Shown: positions 15,942 through 25,361, counted from the stretch's first letter. The stretch is 64,000 nt of DNA from Clostridia bacterium (GCA_018432615.1 JAHDSQ010000001.1:1-64000), one strand, 5' to 3'. Program-made: numbers and translations. Notes: generated by a model from the sequence alone, not told the origin.

Positions 15942-16211
15942 GTGGAAAACAGGATTTCGATTGTTAGCATTATCGTTGAGGATACGGAGTCTTCAGGGGA
16001 AGTTAACGAGCTGTTGCACAAATTTGGGGAATATATTGTTGGCCGGATGGGAGTTCCCTATAGAGAAAGAAACATATCTATTATTTGTGTGATTATGGAG
16101 GCTCCCGGTGATGTAATAAGCTCGCTTTCCGGAAAGCTCGGCATGATTAAGGGAGTCAGTATAAAAACGGTTATCTCAAAAGAAAAATATGGAAAGAGGG
16201 AAATAACATGA
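15942..16211 (+). CDS. TM1266-like iron-only hydrogenase system regulator
   Basis: The 89-residue protein has an ACT/ferredoxin-like fold typical of the TM1266 family, annotated as a putative regulator of the [FeFe]-hydrogenase system. The frame is open from 15885, but that would run through the leader terminator. The GTG at 15942 directly after GGGGGG is the credible start. It is the first gene of an operon and overlaps the next by 4 bp. Its DNA or ligand target is not known. TM1266 in Thermotoga is likewise near hydE, which supports the assignment. Confidence 0.85.
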   Translation: MENRISIVSIIVEDTESSGEVNELLHKFGEYIVGRMGVPYRERNISIICVIMEAPGDVISSLSGKLGMIKGVSIKTVISKEKYGKREIT

Positions 16212-17188
16212 AAAAAGCACTAAGTTTAGCATTATTGTTTGCGATGGCTCTTTTGGTTTTTACAGGATGCAGTAATGCTGCACAGGAGACACCCGAGGAA
16301 GTGAACATTAGAATTGGTGGGCTCAAGGGACCAACCTCCATGGGGATGGTACACTTAATGGAAGCAGCGGAACAAGGGGATGCGGCCAATCAATACACTT
16401 TTACGATTTCCGGGTCAGCAGACGAAGTAACGCCGAAGCTGATTCAGGGCGAATTAGATATTGTGGCTGTACCGGCCAATCTTGCTTCCGTACTTTATAA
16501 CAATACGGAAGGTGCGATCAAGCTTTTGGCCGTGAATACCCTTGGCGTTATGTATATAGTTGAAAACGGGAATAACATCAGTTCGGTAGGGGATTTGCGA
16601 GGCAAAACAATTTACTCCACCGGCAAGGGCTCCACACCGGAATATACACTGCGCTATTTGCTGAGCCAGGAAGGAATTGACCCCGATAAAGACGTTAATA
16701 TCGAGTGGAAATCGGAGCCAACGGAGATCGTGGCACTTCTTTCCCAAACCAATCAAGGTATTGCTATGTTGCCTCAGCCCTATGTTACAGTTGCCCAGTC
16801 GAAGCTTAAAAACCTGCGTATTGCTATAGACATGAATAAAGCTTGGGAAGAACTTAACAGCAAAAGTATGATGATAACGGGAGTCCTTATCGTTAGAAGC
16901 GAGTTTGCGGAGAATTATTCCCAGCAGTTGGAAGCTTTCCTTGATGAGTATAAAATATCCACTGAGTACATCAACGCCAATGTTGCAGAAGGCGCCAAAC
17001 TGGTTGAAAAGTTCGGTATCGTAAATGCGGCTGTTGCCGAAAAAGCCATTCCTTATTGCAATATTACTTACCTTGTAGGAAACGAAATGAAAACTGCTAT
17101 GGGAGGATACTTAAATGTTCTCTTCGAACAAAATCCGAAATCAGTCGGCGGGTCAGTCCCCGGAGACGACTTCTATTACCAGAGATAA
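16208..17188 (+). CDS. ABC transporter substrate-binding lipoprotein (NrtA/SsuA/TauA-like)
   Basis: The 326-residue protein has a lipoprotein signal with Cys21 (VFTGCS). A two-lobe binding-protein fold of the nitrate/sulfonate/taurine class follows (IRIGGLKGPTSMGMVHLMEA, then LIQGELDIVAVPAN). It delivers a small solute to the permease encoded next. The gene overlaps both neighbours. Its enclosure between a TM1266-like regulator and HydE suggests the solute is linked to [FeFe]-hydrogenase cofactor assembly or to HydE chemistry. That is inference, since the ligand cannot be read from the sequence. Confidence 0.9.
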   Translation: MKKALSLALLFAMALLVFTGCSNAAQETPEEVNIRIGGLKGPTSMGMVHLMEAAEQGDAANQYTFTISGSADEVTPKLIQGELDIVAVPANLASVLYNNTEGAIKLLAVNTLGVMYIVENGNNISSVGDLRGKTIYSTGKGSTPEYTLRYLLSQEGIDPDKDVNIEWKSEPTEIVALLSQTNQGIAMLPQPYVTVAQSKLKNLRIAIDMNKAWEELNSKSMMITGVLIVRSEFAENYSQQLEAFLDEYKISTEYINANVAEGAKLVEKFGIVNAAVAEKAIPYCNITYLVGNEMKTAMGGYLNVLFEQNPKSVGGSVPGDDFYYQR

Positions 17189-17930
17189 GAAAAATACAGA
17201 AAGGGTTGCATCGGTCCTGGCCGCACTTTTGTTATGGCAGGTCAGTGCTATGCTGACAGGTAACCAGCTCTTGCTGGTTACACCCTTTGTTGTACTAAAA
17301 AAACTGGTCGTACTGCTATCAGACGCCGGGTTTTGGAGTGTTGTATCCTTCTCCGTTATACGGATCGGGTTGGGATTTTTACTGGCCTTGCTCACGGCTA
17401 CGCTTCTTGCTGCGTTTGCCGGTCGCTTTCGTTTGGTGGAAGTCATGCTATCGCCATATATATCAGTTATCAAATCTACGCCGGTGGCTTCATTTATTAT
17501 CCTCTGCCTTATCTGGCTGGATGCCCAAAGTCTCTCGGTCTTTATAGCCTTCCTGATAGTCCTGCCCGTGGTTTACACCAATGTTCTACAGGGGATCAAG
17601 AGTACTGATGCCAAACTTTTAGAGATGGCTGAACTTTTTGAAGTAGGTTGGTGGCGCAGACTGCGCTACATATACGTGCCCCAGATCAGTCCATATTTGG
17701 TTTCGGCCTGCAGTGTCTCCATCGGCATGTCTTGGAAGGCTGGGATAGCTGCAGAGGTAATCGGCATACCCGATGGGTCCATCGGCGAAAAACTCTATGA
17801 AGCCAAAGTATACTTCAGCTCGGGAGACCTTTTCGCTTGGACTGTAGTAATCGTCGTTATCAGTATTCTTTTCGAAAAACTGTTCATGTCTGGGTTGAAA
17901 ACATTTTTGACCAGAAGGGAGCAGGATTAG
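17115..17930 (+). CDS. ABC transporter permease (SsuC/TauC-like)
   Basis: The 271-residue protein has about six helices and the permease EAA-type loop around EMAELFEVGWWRRLRYIYVP, which contacts the ATPase. GGAGG (17102-17106) is well placed for the ATG at 17115, so the gene overlaps the end of the binding-protein gene by 74 bp. A ~30-residue hydrophilic N-terminus precedes the first helix. It forms the membrane channel of the transporter and is followed by the ATPase gene after 1 bp. Confidence 0.9.
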   Translation: MFSSNKIRNQSAGQSPETTSITRDKKNTERVASVLAALLLWQVSAMLTGNQLLLVTPFVVLKKLVVLLSDAGFWSVVSFSVIRIGLGFLLALLTATLLAAFAGRFRLVEVMLSPYISVIKSTPVASFIILCLIWLDAQSLSVFIAFLIVLPVVYTNVLQGIKSTDAKLLEMAELFEVGWWRRLRYIYVPQISPYLVSACSVSIGMSWKAGIAAEVIGIPDGSIGEKLYEAKVYFSSGDLFAWTVVIVVISILFEKLFMSGLKTFLTRREQD

Positions 17931-17931
17931 T

Positions 17932-18519
17932 ATGGATATAGAAATCAAGAACATTTACAAGAGTTTTGGAGACCAAGCTGTGCTCGAAAACTTTTCGGCA
18001 AAACTGAAGGAGGGGCAGGTTACCTGTATCATGGGTCCTTCCGGTGTTGGGAAAACGACGCTTCTTAATATCTTGATGGGTTTTATGCAGCCGGACAGCG
18101 GTGAAATTCTAGGTGTGCCCGCCAAAAAGAGTGCTGTTTTTCAAGAGGAAAGGCTGTGCGAATCTTTTAGTGCCGTGACTAATGTGCGCTTGGCTTGCTC
18201 TAAAGAACCCTGCACCGAGATCATTAAAGAACATCTCAGCAGGATAGGGCTAAAAGACAGCATGTACAAACCCGTCAGCGAACTGAGCGGGGGAATGAGG
18301 CGTCGTGTGTCTATTGTGCGTGCCGTTTTGGCCAACCGGGACATTATCTTCCTGGATGAGCCCTTCAAGGGTCTTGATGAAGGCACAAAGGAAGCTGTCA
18401 CGGAGTATCTCAAGGCTAACATCCAAGACAAAACAGCAGTAATGATTACTCATGACCCCGATGAAGCTAAAACGATGTGTGGGGAGCTTATTTACATGGA
18501 AGAGGGGAAAAAACAATGA
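17932..18519 (+). CDS. ABC transporter ATP-binding protein
   Basis: The 195-residue ATPase is compact, with Walker A GPSGVGKTT, Q-loop FQEERL, signature LSGGMRRR, Walker B IIFLDEPF and switch His in ITHDP. It powers import by the neighbouring permease and binding protein. At 195 residues it is shorter than SsuB/TauB (about 250) and lacks the C-terminal extension. Its stop overlaps the hydE start by 4 bp. Confidence 0.93.
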   Translation: MDIEIKNIYKSFGDQAVLENFSAKLKEGQVTCIMGPSGVGKTTLLNILMGFMQPDSGEILGVPAKKSAVFQEERLCESFSAVTNVRLACSKEPCTEIIKEHLSRIGLKDSMYKPVSELSGGMRRRVSIVRAVLANRDIIFLDEPFKGLDEGTKEAVTEYLKANIQDKTAVMITHDPDEAKTMCGELIYMEEGKKQ

Positions 18520-19496
18520 TTAAACCGTACGATAAAGAAGACATCCTACAAATTCTGCAAATGCCTGATGAGGAATTTAGGGGTACAGTCATGGCTGAGG
18601 CCAAGAGGATACACCGTGAGCAAAATGACAATACTCTGCGGGCTGTGGCTATGTTGGGATTCGATAATATCTGTAAAAACCAATGCCTTTATTGCGGGAT
18701 GAGGGCCGGAAACAACACTATTCAGCGGTATCGAATCGATTCTGCTACGGTTGTCAAATCAGCACAGGCAGCTTATCGCCTGGGTTTTAGGCGCATCTTC
18801 CTGATTTCGGGGGAAGATCCGAAATATGGATTTGACAATTTATTGACAATGACCGAGCAGGTCAAAAAAGTCGGGTTTTGGATTAGTATGGCTTGCGGAG
18901 AGTTTTCCCTTGACCAATACCGAGCCCTTCATGAGGCGGGTGTTGACGAATACGTCTTGAAATTTGAGACATCCAATCCGCAAACCTTTGACCGTCTGAA
19001 ACCGAATACGACATTTGCAAAAAGGATGAAGTGCATCGAATGGGTACGAGAGAGCGGGATGCAGCTTGCCTCAGGAAATATTGTTGATTATCCCGGTCAG
19101 ACCTTGGAGGAACAAGCCGAGGACATACTTCTAATGAAGAAATTGCAAATCAGCTGGGCTCCGGTGATACCTTACCTGCCGGCCAAGAATACTCCTCTGG
19201 CGCAAGAAGGAGGGAGGGGAAGCCTTGAAAAAAACCTGAAAGAAATTGCTATTCTGAGGATAATGATGCCCGGGATCAATATTACAGCTCAGCAACCCGG
19301 GGAAAACAGCGCACAAGGTTTGGCCGATGAAGAAGGGAATTTAAATGCCCTAGAGGCGGGGGCAAATATGCTTTTTGCCGATATGCTTCCCGATACCCTT
19401 GCAAAGAACTTCAGTGTGGTCGACAATAGGATAACTCTAGGTCTTGAACATATACAGAAAATGGCCGGGTTAAGCGGCATGAAGATTGAATACTAA
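18516..19496 (+). CDS. hydE: HydE-like radical SAM maturase
   Basis: The 326-residue protein has the radical SAM motif CKNQCLYC (Cys53, Cys57, Cys60) in a BioB/HydE-type barrel. The sequence MLGFDNICKNQCLYCGMRAGN is cut across the motif in a form characteristic of HydE rather than BioB. HydE acts with HydG and HydF to build the [FeFe]-hydrogenase H-cluster. The ATG at 18516 follows GAGGGG and overlaps the ATPase gene. PylB is a close relative, but no pyl genes are seen. No hydrogenase, hydF or hydG is in the window. It is the last gene of the operon. Confidence 0.87.
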   Translation: MIKPYDKEDILQILQMPDEEFRGTVMAEAKRIHREQNDNTLRAVAMLGFDNICKNQCLYCGMRAGNNTIQRYRIDSATVVKSAQAAYRLGFRRIFLISGEDPKYGFDNLLTMTEQVKKVGFWISMACGEFSLDQYRALHEAGVDEYVLKFETSNPQTFDRLKPNTTFAKRMKCIEWVRESGMQLASGNIVDYPGQTLEEQAEDILLMKKLQISWAPVIPYLPAKNTPLAQEGGRGSLEKNLKEIAILRIMMPGINITAQQPGENSAQGLADEEGNLNALEAGANMLFADMLPDTLAKNFSVVDNRITLGLEHIQKMAGLSGMKIEY

Positions 19497-19601
19497 TAAA
19501 AGATTTATTAAGTAATTGAAGGAATAATAAGGTATAATGGGGAACAGTAATCTATTTTTAAGTAATCCAAAGTATGAGGGACAAAAGGAGAATAGCGGGG
19601 A

Positions 19602-20291
19602 ATGCTGGGAACCATAGTAAATGCCATAGCAATAGTTGCAGGAGCAATTATCGGCTCCTTTCTGAGAAAAGGGATTAAGGAGAGGTATAAAGACATTGTT
19701 ATGCAGGGAATAGGCTTGGTGGTGGCTTTAATTGGTATAAATATGGCCATGGGGTACAACAATATATTAGTTATAACTTTTAGTATGATTATCGGCGGAT
19801 TGGTTGGGGAAACCATTAATATTGATGCGTGTCTGGAAAGTGTAGGACAGAAACTCAATGCTCGCTTTGGTTCGGGAGAAACTGAATTTGTACAGGGTTT
19901 TGTTACTGCCAGTCTGGTGTACTGTATCGGAGCGATGGCTATTATGGGTTCCTTGGAAAGTGGGCTCACCGGCAAACATGATATCCTGTTTGCTAAGGCC
20001 ATGTTAGATGGAGTCAGCGCGATAGTATTTGCTTCCACATTAGGTATAGGGGTGGCTTTTTCCTTTCTTCCTGTTTTTATATATCAAGGTACCATAACTA
20101 TCTTAGCCGGAGTTGCAAAACCTTTCCTGACGGGCGAGGTTATTGCCGCAATGACGGCAACAGGAGGGCTGCTGATTGTGGCCATTGCCACCGGTATCCT
20201 TGGTATCAAAAAGTTTAACATCGCCAATCTTTTGCCGGCAATTTTTGTTGCGGGGGCATTGACTATGCTAATAGACAGATTGCTATTATGA
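19602..20291 (+). CDS. DUF554 membrane protein
   Basis: The 229-residue protein has about seven helices and matches the DUF554 (YdfK/YqgA) family: MLGTIVNAIAIVAGAIIGSF at the start and GFVTASLVYCIGAMAIMGSL in the middle. The family has no established function, and a transport role has been suggested. AAGGAG precedes the ATG. The 105 bp before it contain AGGTATAATGG, a likely -10 box, so it probably has its own promoter. Confidence 0.93.
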   Translation: MLGTIVNAIAIVAGAIIGSFLRKGIKERYKDIVMQGIGLVVALIGINMAMGYNNILVITFSMIIGGLVGETINIDACLESVGQKLNARFGSGETEFVQGFVTASLVYCIGAMAIMGSLESGLTGKHDILFAKAMLDGVSAIVFASTLGIGVAFSFLPVFIYQGTITILAGVAKPFLTGEVIAAMTATGGLLIVAIATGILGIKKFNIANLLPAIFVAGALTMLIDRLLL

Positions 20292-20343
20292 TTGCTGATA
20301 CAGACAAAAGCCAAAATAAAAGACAAAACAAAGGAGGAAGAAA

Positions 20344-21102
20344 ATGTTTAATTTAAAAAACAGGGTTGCCGTCATAACAGGAGCATCTTCAGGATTGGGA
20401 GCACAAATGGCCAAAGGGTTCGCCGCACAAGGGGCGGATCTAGTTCTGCTGGCACGCCGTAAGGAACGTCTGGATGATTTGGCTAAAGAACTTGAAAAAA
20501 ACGGTGTAAAATGCCTTACCGTCCAATGTGATGTCACTAACACGGACTCTGTTAATAATGCTGCAAAAGAGGCAGAAAAAGAATTTGGCAAAATCGATAT
20601 TCTCGTAAACAACGCGGGTTCGGCCCGTAATGCCGGTGTGTTGGATATGACAGACGAGGACTGGGACTTTACCATTGACACAGATATGAAAAGTGTATTC
20701 TTGGTTACGCGAGCCTTTGGGAATATCATGAAAAAGAACAATTACGGACGTATCATCAACATTGCGTCAATGTACGGGCTTGTCGGAAACACAGCCATCG
20801 ATACGGTCGCATATCATGCGTCAAAGGGCGGAGTTGTAAATTTCACAAGGGCTGTTGCCGCCGAGCTTGCTAAATACAATATTACCTGCAATGCGATTTG
20901 TCCGGGATACTTTGCCACAGAATTGACCATAGATACGCTGGAAACTGATGAGTTTAAAAGCTATATGAAGGCAACTGTCCCCTTATGTCGTTACGGTAAA
21001 GAAGGAGAACTGAACGCCGGAGCTATTTTCTTGGCCAGTGACGAGGCCTCTTATGTCACAGGTGTAATCCTGCCGATTGACGGTGGTTACACAGCAGTAT
21101 AG
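20344..21102 (+). CDS. Short-chain dehydrogenase/reductase
   Basis: The 252-residue classical SDR has the cofactor motif TGASSGLG (residues 12-19), NNAG at about 90 and catalytic Ser-Tyr-Lys with YHASK at about 158-162. Arginines after the second strand (LARRKERL) favour NADP(H). It resembles gluconate 5-dehydrogenase and 3-oxoacyl reductase relatives. The substrate is unknown. AAAGGAGG lies before the ATG, 52 bp after the DUF554 gene, so cotranscription is possible. Confidence 0.93.
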   Translation: MFNLKNRVAVITGASSGLGAQMAKGFAAQGADLVLLARRKERLDDLAKELEKNGVKCLTVQCDVTNTDSVNNAAKEAEKEFGKIDILVNNAGSARNAGVLDMTDEDWDFTIDTDMKSVFLVTRAFGNIMKKNNYGRIINIASMYGLVGNTAIDTVAYHASKGGVVNFTRAVAAELAKYNITCNAICPGYFATELTIDTLETDEFKSYMKATVPLCRYGKEGELNAGAIFLASDEASYVTGVILPIDGGYTAV

Positions 21103-21110
21103 CAAAGAAG

Positions 21111-21134
21111 GGCCCCCTTGTTTTCAAGGGGGCC
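21111..21134. terminator. Intrinsic terminator
   Basis: A perfect 10-bp GC-rich stem (GGCCCCCTTG with CAAGGGGGCC) has a TTTT loop, between the SDR gene and the convergent GGDEF-EAL gene. The downstream T run is weak on both strands. Confidence 0.7.
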
Positions 21135-21162
21135 TTAGTGTAACCGTCGGTTGAAACATCGG

Positions 21163-23583
21163 TTATAATAATTTGAGTATTGATTCAATTTCATTTGCCG
21201 ACATCGGTCTATAGAAATAATAGCCCTGAATTTTATCACAAGCCTTATTTTTTAAGTATCTAAACTGTTTTTCGGTTTCAACACCTTCTGCTAAAACCTC
21301 AATCTCTAGGTTTTTTGCGATTTGAATGATACTTTTAATAATTGCTCTATCCTTCTTTGATTTAGAGGATATTCCGCGCACAAAATCCATATCAATCTTT
21401 ATCAAGTCAATCGGGAATGTCCTAAGCCTGCTAAAAGAAGAATAACCCGTACCAAAATCATCTATGGCTATCGAAATTCCGAGATCCTTAATGTCTTTAA
21501 GGCGCTGTAGGACAAAGGGTTCTTCGTAAAAAGTAGTGCTTTCGGTAATCTCTATCTGAATATTCTTTGCGTCAGTTTGTGTGTTGTTTAATATCCTTGT
21601 AATCTTATCAGTTATTTTAGGATCCTTTAATTGTACCAGTGATAAGTTAATAGAGATAAGGAAATCTTTATCATAAATCTCTCGAAACCTCTTATGTTGA
21701 AGACATGCCTGCTCAACAATCCATAATCCGATAGATCGTATCAGGCCTGTTTGCTCTGCTATTGGTATAAAAACGTCCGGTGTAACCGTTCCGTACTCAT
21801 CATTATTCCAGCGCAGAAGTGCTTCGAATCCGATTATTTCTTGCGTTTCTGCTTTCACCTGAGGTTGATAGTGTAAAAACAATTCATTTTTATCAAGGGC
21901 TCTGTATAGGCTGTTTGTTAGTTTTACCATTTTAGTGACGTCATTTTTCATACCTGAAGAAGAATAAACGCATTGGTTTTTTCCTTTGCTTTTTGCCGAA
22001 TACATAGCAATATCGGCATTCTTTATCAAGGTTTCCGAATTTTCGCCGTCTACAGGAAAGACGGCTACGCCTGCGCTGGCTGAAATGAAGAATTCAACAT
22101 CCTGAATGATGATAGGCGTTTTGAAAACTCCCATTATTTTATTTGATATTTCATTGATATCTTTCGTCTTATGTATGCTATCAATCATTATGAGAAACTC
22201 ATCTCCACCAAACCTTGCAATAGTATCTTCTTCCCTTAAGCAAGAAGATAATCGATTAGCCATTTGCCTCAGTACCATATCACCAATTGTATGTCCCAGT
22301 GTATCATTGACTGACTTAAAAGAGTCTAAATCAATTAAGGCTACTCCGATGAAGGAATCATTTCCTTTTGCTAAATGGATTGCTTGCTCCAAGCGTTCAA
22401 CAAAGAGATCTTTATTGGGAAGCCCTGTCAGGGAGTCATAATAGGCCATATGATATAAGTTTTCTTTAGATTTTTCGAGAATTCTCCTTTGGTTATAGAT
22501 TTCTTCAATGTTATTGGCTACTTTCCTTTTGTAGTTTGTTATCAGTGCCATTATCATCAGCACGCCTAAATAAGAGATAATTCCCGGCAAAGAGGCGGTA
22601 GTTTTATTGTTAATCATAAAGACTGTTGAACCAAATATGCTGATGGTATTTAGTAAAACGGCTGTTATTAATCCCGGCTTATTCTCTTTTAGTACCAGAT
22701 AAAGTGAAATAAGCATCTGTAGTTGCGTTAGAATCCCTCTAAATGAGGATACTTCCAAGGATAAGAAAGTAGTCATATTAGTTGCTATAGACACGTTTCT
22801 CAACGAGAATATAAGAATAGAGTAGAGAATAACGCATACAACAATATTTGTGTAGCTTGTCCTATTATCAGTTCCCTCAGATATTATAAAACCATATTTC
22901 TTTATAGTGTAATACAGCGCCATAATTGGTATCAACGTGACAATAGGCGCCATTTGCGGTAGTTTTGCGTGCGTACTGCTTAGCAGTACATCTGTAATAG
23001 TTGCAAGAACAACGGCGGACATAAAAGACAGGAATATAATACGGGCTTGGCTCTTAACTTTTAGATCCGATGAGTCTTTACCCCATCGCCACACGAGTAT
23101 CAAAGTCGTTGTCATAAAACTCAGATAGTAAGCATAAAAAAACAAGTCCCAAACATTGTGCTCCGCTACATTGACCCAACCGAATTCCGTGGGTTGAAGT
23201 TGATATGGAACTGGATTGATGCCGGATGGAATGGCAAAAGTTAATACAGTTATTACGGCGGGGAGATACAAGAATAAATAGGACCACCATTTCTTAAGCA
23301 AAGCTTTTCTGCCGGTAATAATCAATATAAAGTGGAGAACGATGCTGTAAGCTGTTCCCCAACCAAGTGCTGAAAAACGGCGCCATGCTTCGCACGTCGC
23401 CATATCAACAGCGGAGGTTGCAAGGGCAAACCCTGCCGACCAAATACTAATCGTCACAGTCAGAGCAAAATAGCATCTGTTGGTAAGTGTCTTATGGTTG
23501 TTTTGTAATACAAATATACCGCTAACCAGGGAAACAATGCATACAGAAAAGAATAATATTGAGAACAATGTTGAATAGAGCAT
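21163..23583 (-). CDS. Membrane GGDEF-EAL cyclic di-GMP enzyme
   Basis: The 806-residue protein has an N-terminal region of about 340 residues with roughly ten helices, resembling the 7TM sensor module of Firmicute histidine kinases plus extra helices. A GGDEF domain follows (~375-535), with intact GGDEF and an upstream RxxD inhibitory site (REED, five residues before). The EAL domain (~550-800) has an intact EALLRW motif plus EITES and DDFGTGYSS. Both cyclic di-GMP synthesis and breakdown are therefore possible. The ligand of the membrane part is unknown. It is a single-gene unit. Confidence 0.93.
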   Translation of the reverse strand: MLYSTLFSILFFSVCIVSLVSGIFVLQNNHKTLTNRCYFALTVTISIWSAGFALATSAVDMATCEAWRRFSALGWGTAYSIVLHFILIITGRKALLKKWWSYLFLYLPAVITVLTFAIPSGINPVPYQLQPTEFGWVNVAEHNVWDLFFYAYYLSFMTTTLILVWRWGKDSSDLKVKSQARIIFLSFMSAVVLATITDVLLSSTHAKLPQMAPIVTLIPIMALYYTIKKYGFIISEGTDNRTSYTNIVVCVILYSILIFSLRNVSIATNMTTFLSLEVSSFRGILTQLQMLISLYLVLKENKPGLITAVLLNTISIFGSTVFMINNKTTASLPGIISYLGVLMIMALITNYKRKVANNIEEIYNQRRILEKSKENLYHMAYYDSLTGLPNKDLFVERLEQAIHLAKGNDSFIGVALIDLDSFKSVNDTLGHTIGDMVLRQMANRLSSCLREEDTIARFGGDEFLIMIDSIHKTKDINEISNKIMGVFKTPIIIQDVEFFISASAGVAVFPVDGENSETLIKNADIAMYSAKSKGKNQCVYSSSGMKNDVTKMVKLTNSLYRALDKNELFLHYQPQVKAETQEIIGFEALLRWNNDEYGTVTPDVFIPIAEQTGLIRSIGLWIVEQACLQHKRFREIYDKDFLISINLSLVQLKDPKITDKITRILNNTQTDAKNIQIEITESTTFYEEPFVLQRLKDIKDLGISIAIDDFGTGYSSFSRLRTFPIDLIKIDMDFVRGISSKSKKDRAIIKSIIQIAKNLEIEVLAEGVETEKQFRYLKNKACDKIQGYYFYRPMSANEIESILKLL

Positions 23584-23790
23584 CTCTTATCTCCTTTTCA
23601 AGGCATATCTCGGTGTATTTATCCTCAGAACCAGGTTGTTTAAAGAATATTTAGTGCTTTTGTACTAATTATATCATGAATAGTCGCAAAATGGATGATT
23701 TAATAGTTCCTTAATGATAGATTACATACTCTTTATAAGATATAATAAACTACAACAGGAGATTAATGAAAGACAAAGGAGGAAACAAAA

Positions 23791-24093
23791 ATGCCGGACT
23801 TTGGACATCCTTTTTCGGGCCTTGCTAAAGATCGTAAAATAAGTGACCAGGAGTTGATTAGGGCAATTCGTTTTATGATCTCTGCAGAATACGAGGCAAT
23901 TCAGCTGTATATGCAGTTAGCCGAATCGACTGATAACAAATTGGCTATTGAAGTACTGAAAGATATCGCTGATGAGGAAAGAGTTCACGCTGGTGAGTTT
24001 TTGAGATTGCTGAAGGAACTCGATCCTGATGAAGAAAAGTTTTATGCTGAAGGTGCCGAAGAAGTAGAAGAAGAAATTGAGAAACTAAAATAA
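23791..24093 (+). CDS. Ferritin-like (rubrerythrin-type) protein
   Basis: The 100-residue protein has two helices carrying iron ligands: EYEAIQLY and the DEERVHAGEF pair (ExxH). This is the half-ferritin form of the encapsulated ferritin/rubrerythrin group. Such proteins oxidise and store iron or remove peroxide, often as encapsulin cargo. Here no encapsulin gene is adjacent, and the acidic C-terminus (EEVEEEIEKLK) is not a clear encapsulation tag. AAAGGAGG is strong. A terminator follows, so it is monocistronic. Confidence 0.9.
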   Translation: MPDFGHPFSGLAKDRKISDQELIRAIRFMISAEYEAIQLYMQLAESTDNKLAIEVLKDIADEERVHAGEFLRLLKELDPDEEKFYAEGAEEVEEEIEKLK

Positions 24094-24160
24094 CGTTGTG
24101 AGGAAACAGTTTGACTTTAGGACAGGGTGTACAAGTTGGATTTTGCTCTAAAAAGAAAAA

Positions 24161-24198
24161 AACAAGCGGACCCGGTTTGGGGTTTCGCTTGTTCTTTT
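24161..24198 (+). terminator. Intrinsic terminator
   Basis: An 8-bp stem (AACAAGCG, 24161-24168, with CGCTTGTT, 24186-24193) carries a GC-rich inner part. It is followed by CTTTT, after the ferritin-like gene. Confidence 0.8.
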
Positions 24199-24476
24199 AG
24201 CTATTGGCTAGCTTTAAATTTGTTTCTGATTAATAAGTGATGTAATTATGCGGACAGTAGAGGAAAGCCATCAAAGGAATCCTGGGAACGTGTTGTTGAT
24301 ATCCAAAGCATAAGGAATCCTTGGCGCAATCCGATTTGCTTATTCATGCCTTGATTTCTGATTTGTGCAGAGTACCGATTATTAGTTTCCATAGAATTTT
24401 TAATTGGATTAGCTTAATTTTCGCCGGGTTTCCCCCTTTGCGGGCAAAAAACCCTATCCTCTTAAGTGGGGGAGGT
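24199..24476. other. Non-coding stretch between terminator and CDGSH gene
   Basis: I see no credible gene here. Short frames exist on the + strand but lack ribosome binding sites. A weak hairpin near 24425-24455 may end the minus-strand CDGSH transcript. Confidence 0.4.
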
Positions 24477-24962
24477 TTATGTTTCTTTCTTCTTCTGCTC
24501 GGCAGCTTCGGCCTTCATTGCCCTTATGCTGGGGTCATGCGAACCATCACAAAACGGCATATTGTTTGACAAACCGCACTGACAAAGGGTCATACGGCTG
24601 GCTTCTTTGATTAAATCCCCTTTGATGTCATAAAGGGCAGTTGGCCCCTCCACAAACAGTGGGCCTTTTTTTATTGATCTCATTGTTGTAATCGTGCTTT
24701 TATCGATAAAATCAAGGGAGCCGGGTCCTTTGGCAAGACAAGGTTTTACCTTGGAACCGGGCGGAAGGGAATAGCGTAAAGCACCTGACGGACAGGTATC
24801 GATCAGCTTAATAATCTCTTCCGGCGTAGCGCCGTTGATGTTTACCCATGGCCTTTTGTGGATATCAAATACATCAGGCAGTTTTTTAATACAATAACGA
24901 ACATGTGCACATAACTCCGGATACCAATATACAATAAGATCTTCATTTTGATAAACTCTCAT
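24477..24962 (-). CDS. CDGSH iron-sulfur protein with Fer4_19-type N-terminus
   Basis: The 161-residue protein has two modules. The N-terminal part (~1-65) carries CAHVRYC and DTCPSGAL cysteines of the mono-cluster '4Fe-4S'/Fer4_19 family. The C-terminal part has the CDGSH-type [2Fe-2S] motif CQCGLSNNMPFCDGSHD (three Cys and His). Such proteins are redox or iron-sulfur storage/transfer factors. The ATG at 24962 follows GGGAGG and is preferred over the one at 24980. The gene stands alone. Confidence 0.92.
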   Translation of the reverse strand: MRVYQNEDLIVYWYPELCAHVRYCIKKLPDVFDIHKRPWVNINGATPEEIIKLIDTCPSGALRYSLPPGSKVKPCLAKGPGSLDFIDKSTITTMRSIKKGPLFVEGPTALYDIKGDLIKEASRMTLCQCGLSNNMPFCDGSHDPSIRAMKAEAAEQKKKET

Positions 24963-25109
24963 TGCTATTCCTCCCATCAAATACTAATTCGCTTTCTGCC
25001 AGAAATATTTCTGTAATATGCTAATATTATACATTAAAAGCGGGTGCTTCCACAAGAAAGTAGTTGTTGTTATGTAGTATAAGTTACTTAATGTCGCATA
25101 CTGAGAAAT

Positions 25110-25235
25110 ATGATTATGTCAAAAGAAACAAATAAAGAATTAACGCTTCCCAAGATAATTCTTTGGATATATGTTATTCTCTGTTTTATTAGTGCAGCTT
25201 TTATGAAAACTGGATCAAAACTATTTTTATCATGA
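25110..25235 (+). CDS. Possible 41-residue membrane peptide
   Basis: The ORF encodes MIMSKETNKELTLPKIILWI followed by a second hydrophobic half, with one likely transmembrane helix and a basic tail. The ribosome binding site is weak and no homologue is recognised. It lies in the 400-bp gap before the O-antigen ligase-like gene. It could be chance. Confidence 0.25.
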   Translation: MIMSKETNKELTLPKIILWIYVILCFISAAFMKTGSKLFLS

Positions 25236-25361
25236 CAGCCAGTAGTAGCAGTCCTTAAAATTTGCAAAATAACATAATTTGCAGAAATTTAAAAATCGTG
25301 GTATTCTAATTCTGCAGAAAGAGTGCCCTAAAACTGCATTTGCTATATCGAGGGTGAAATA

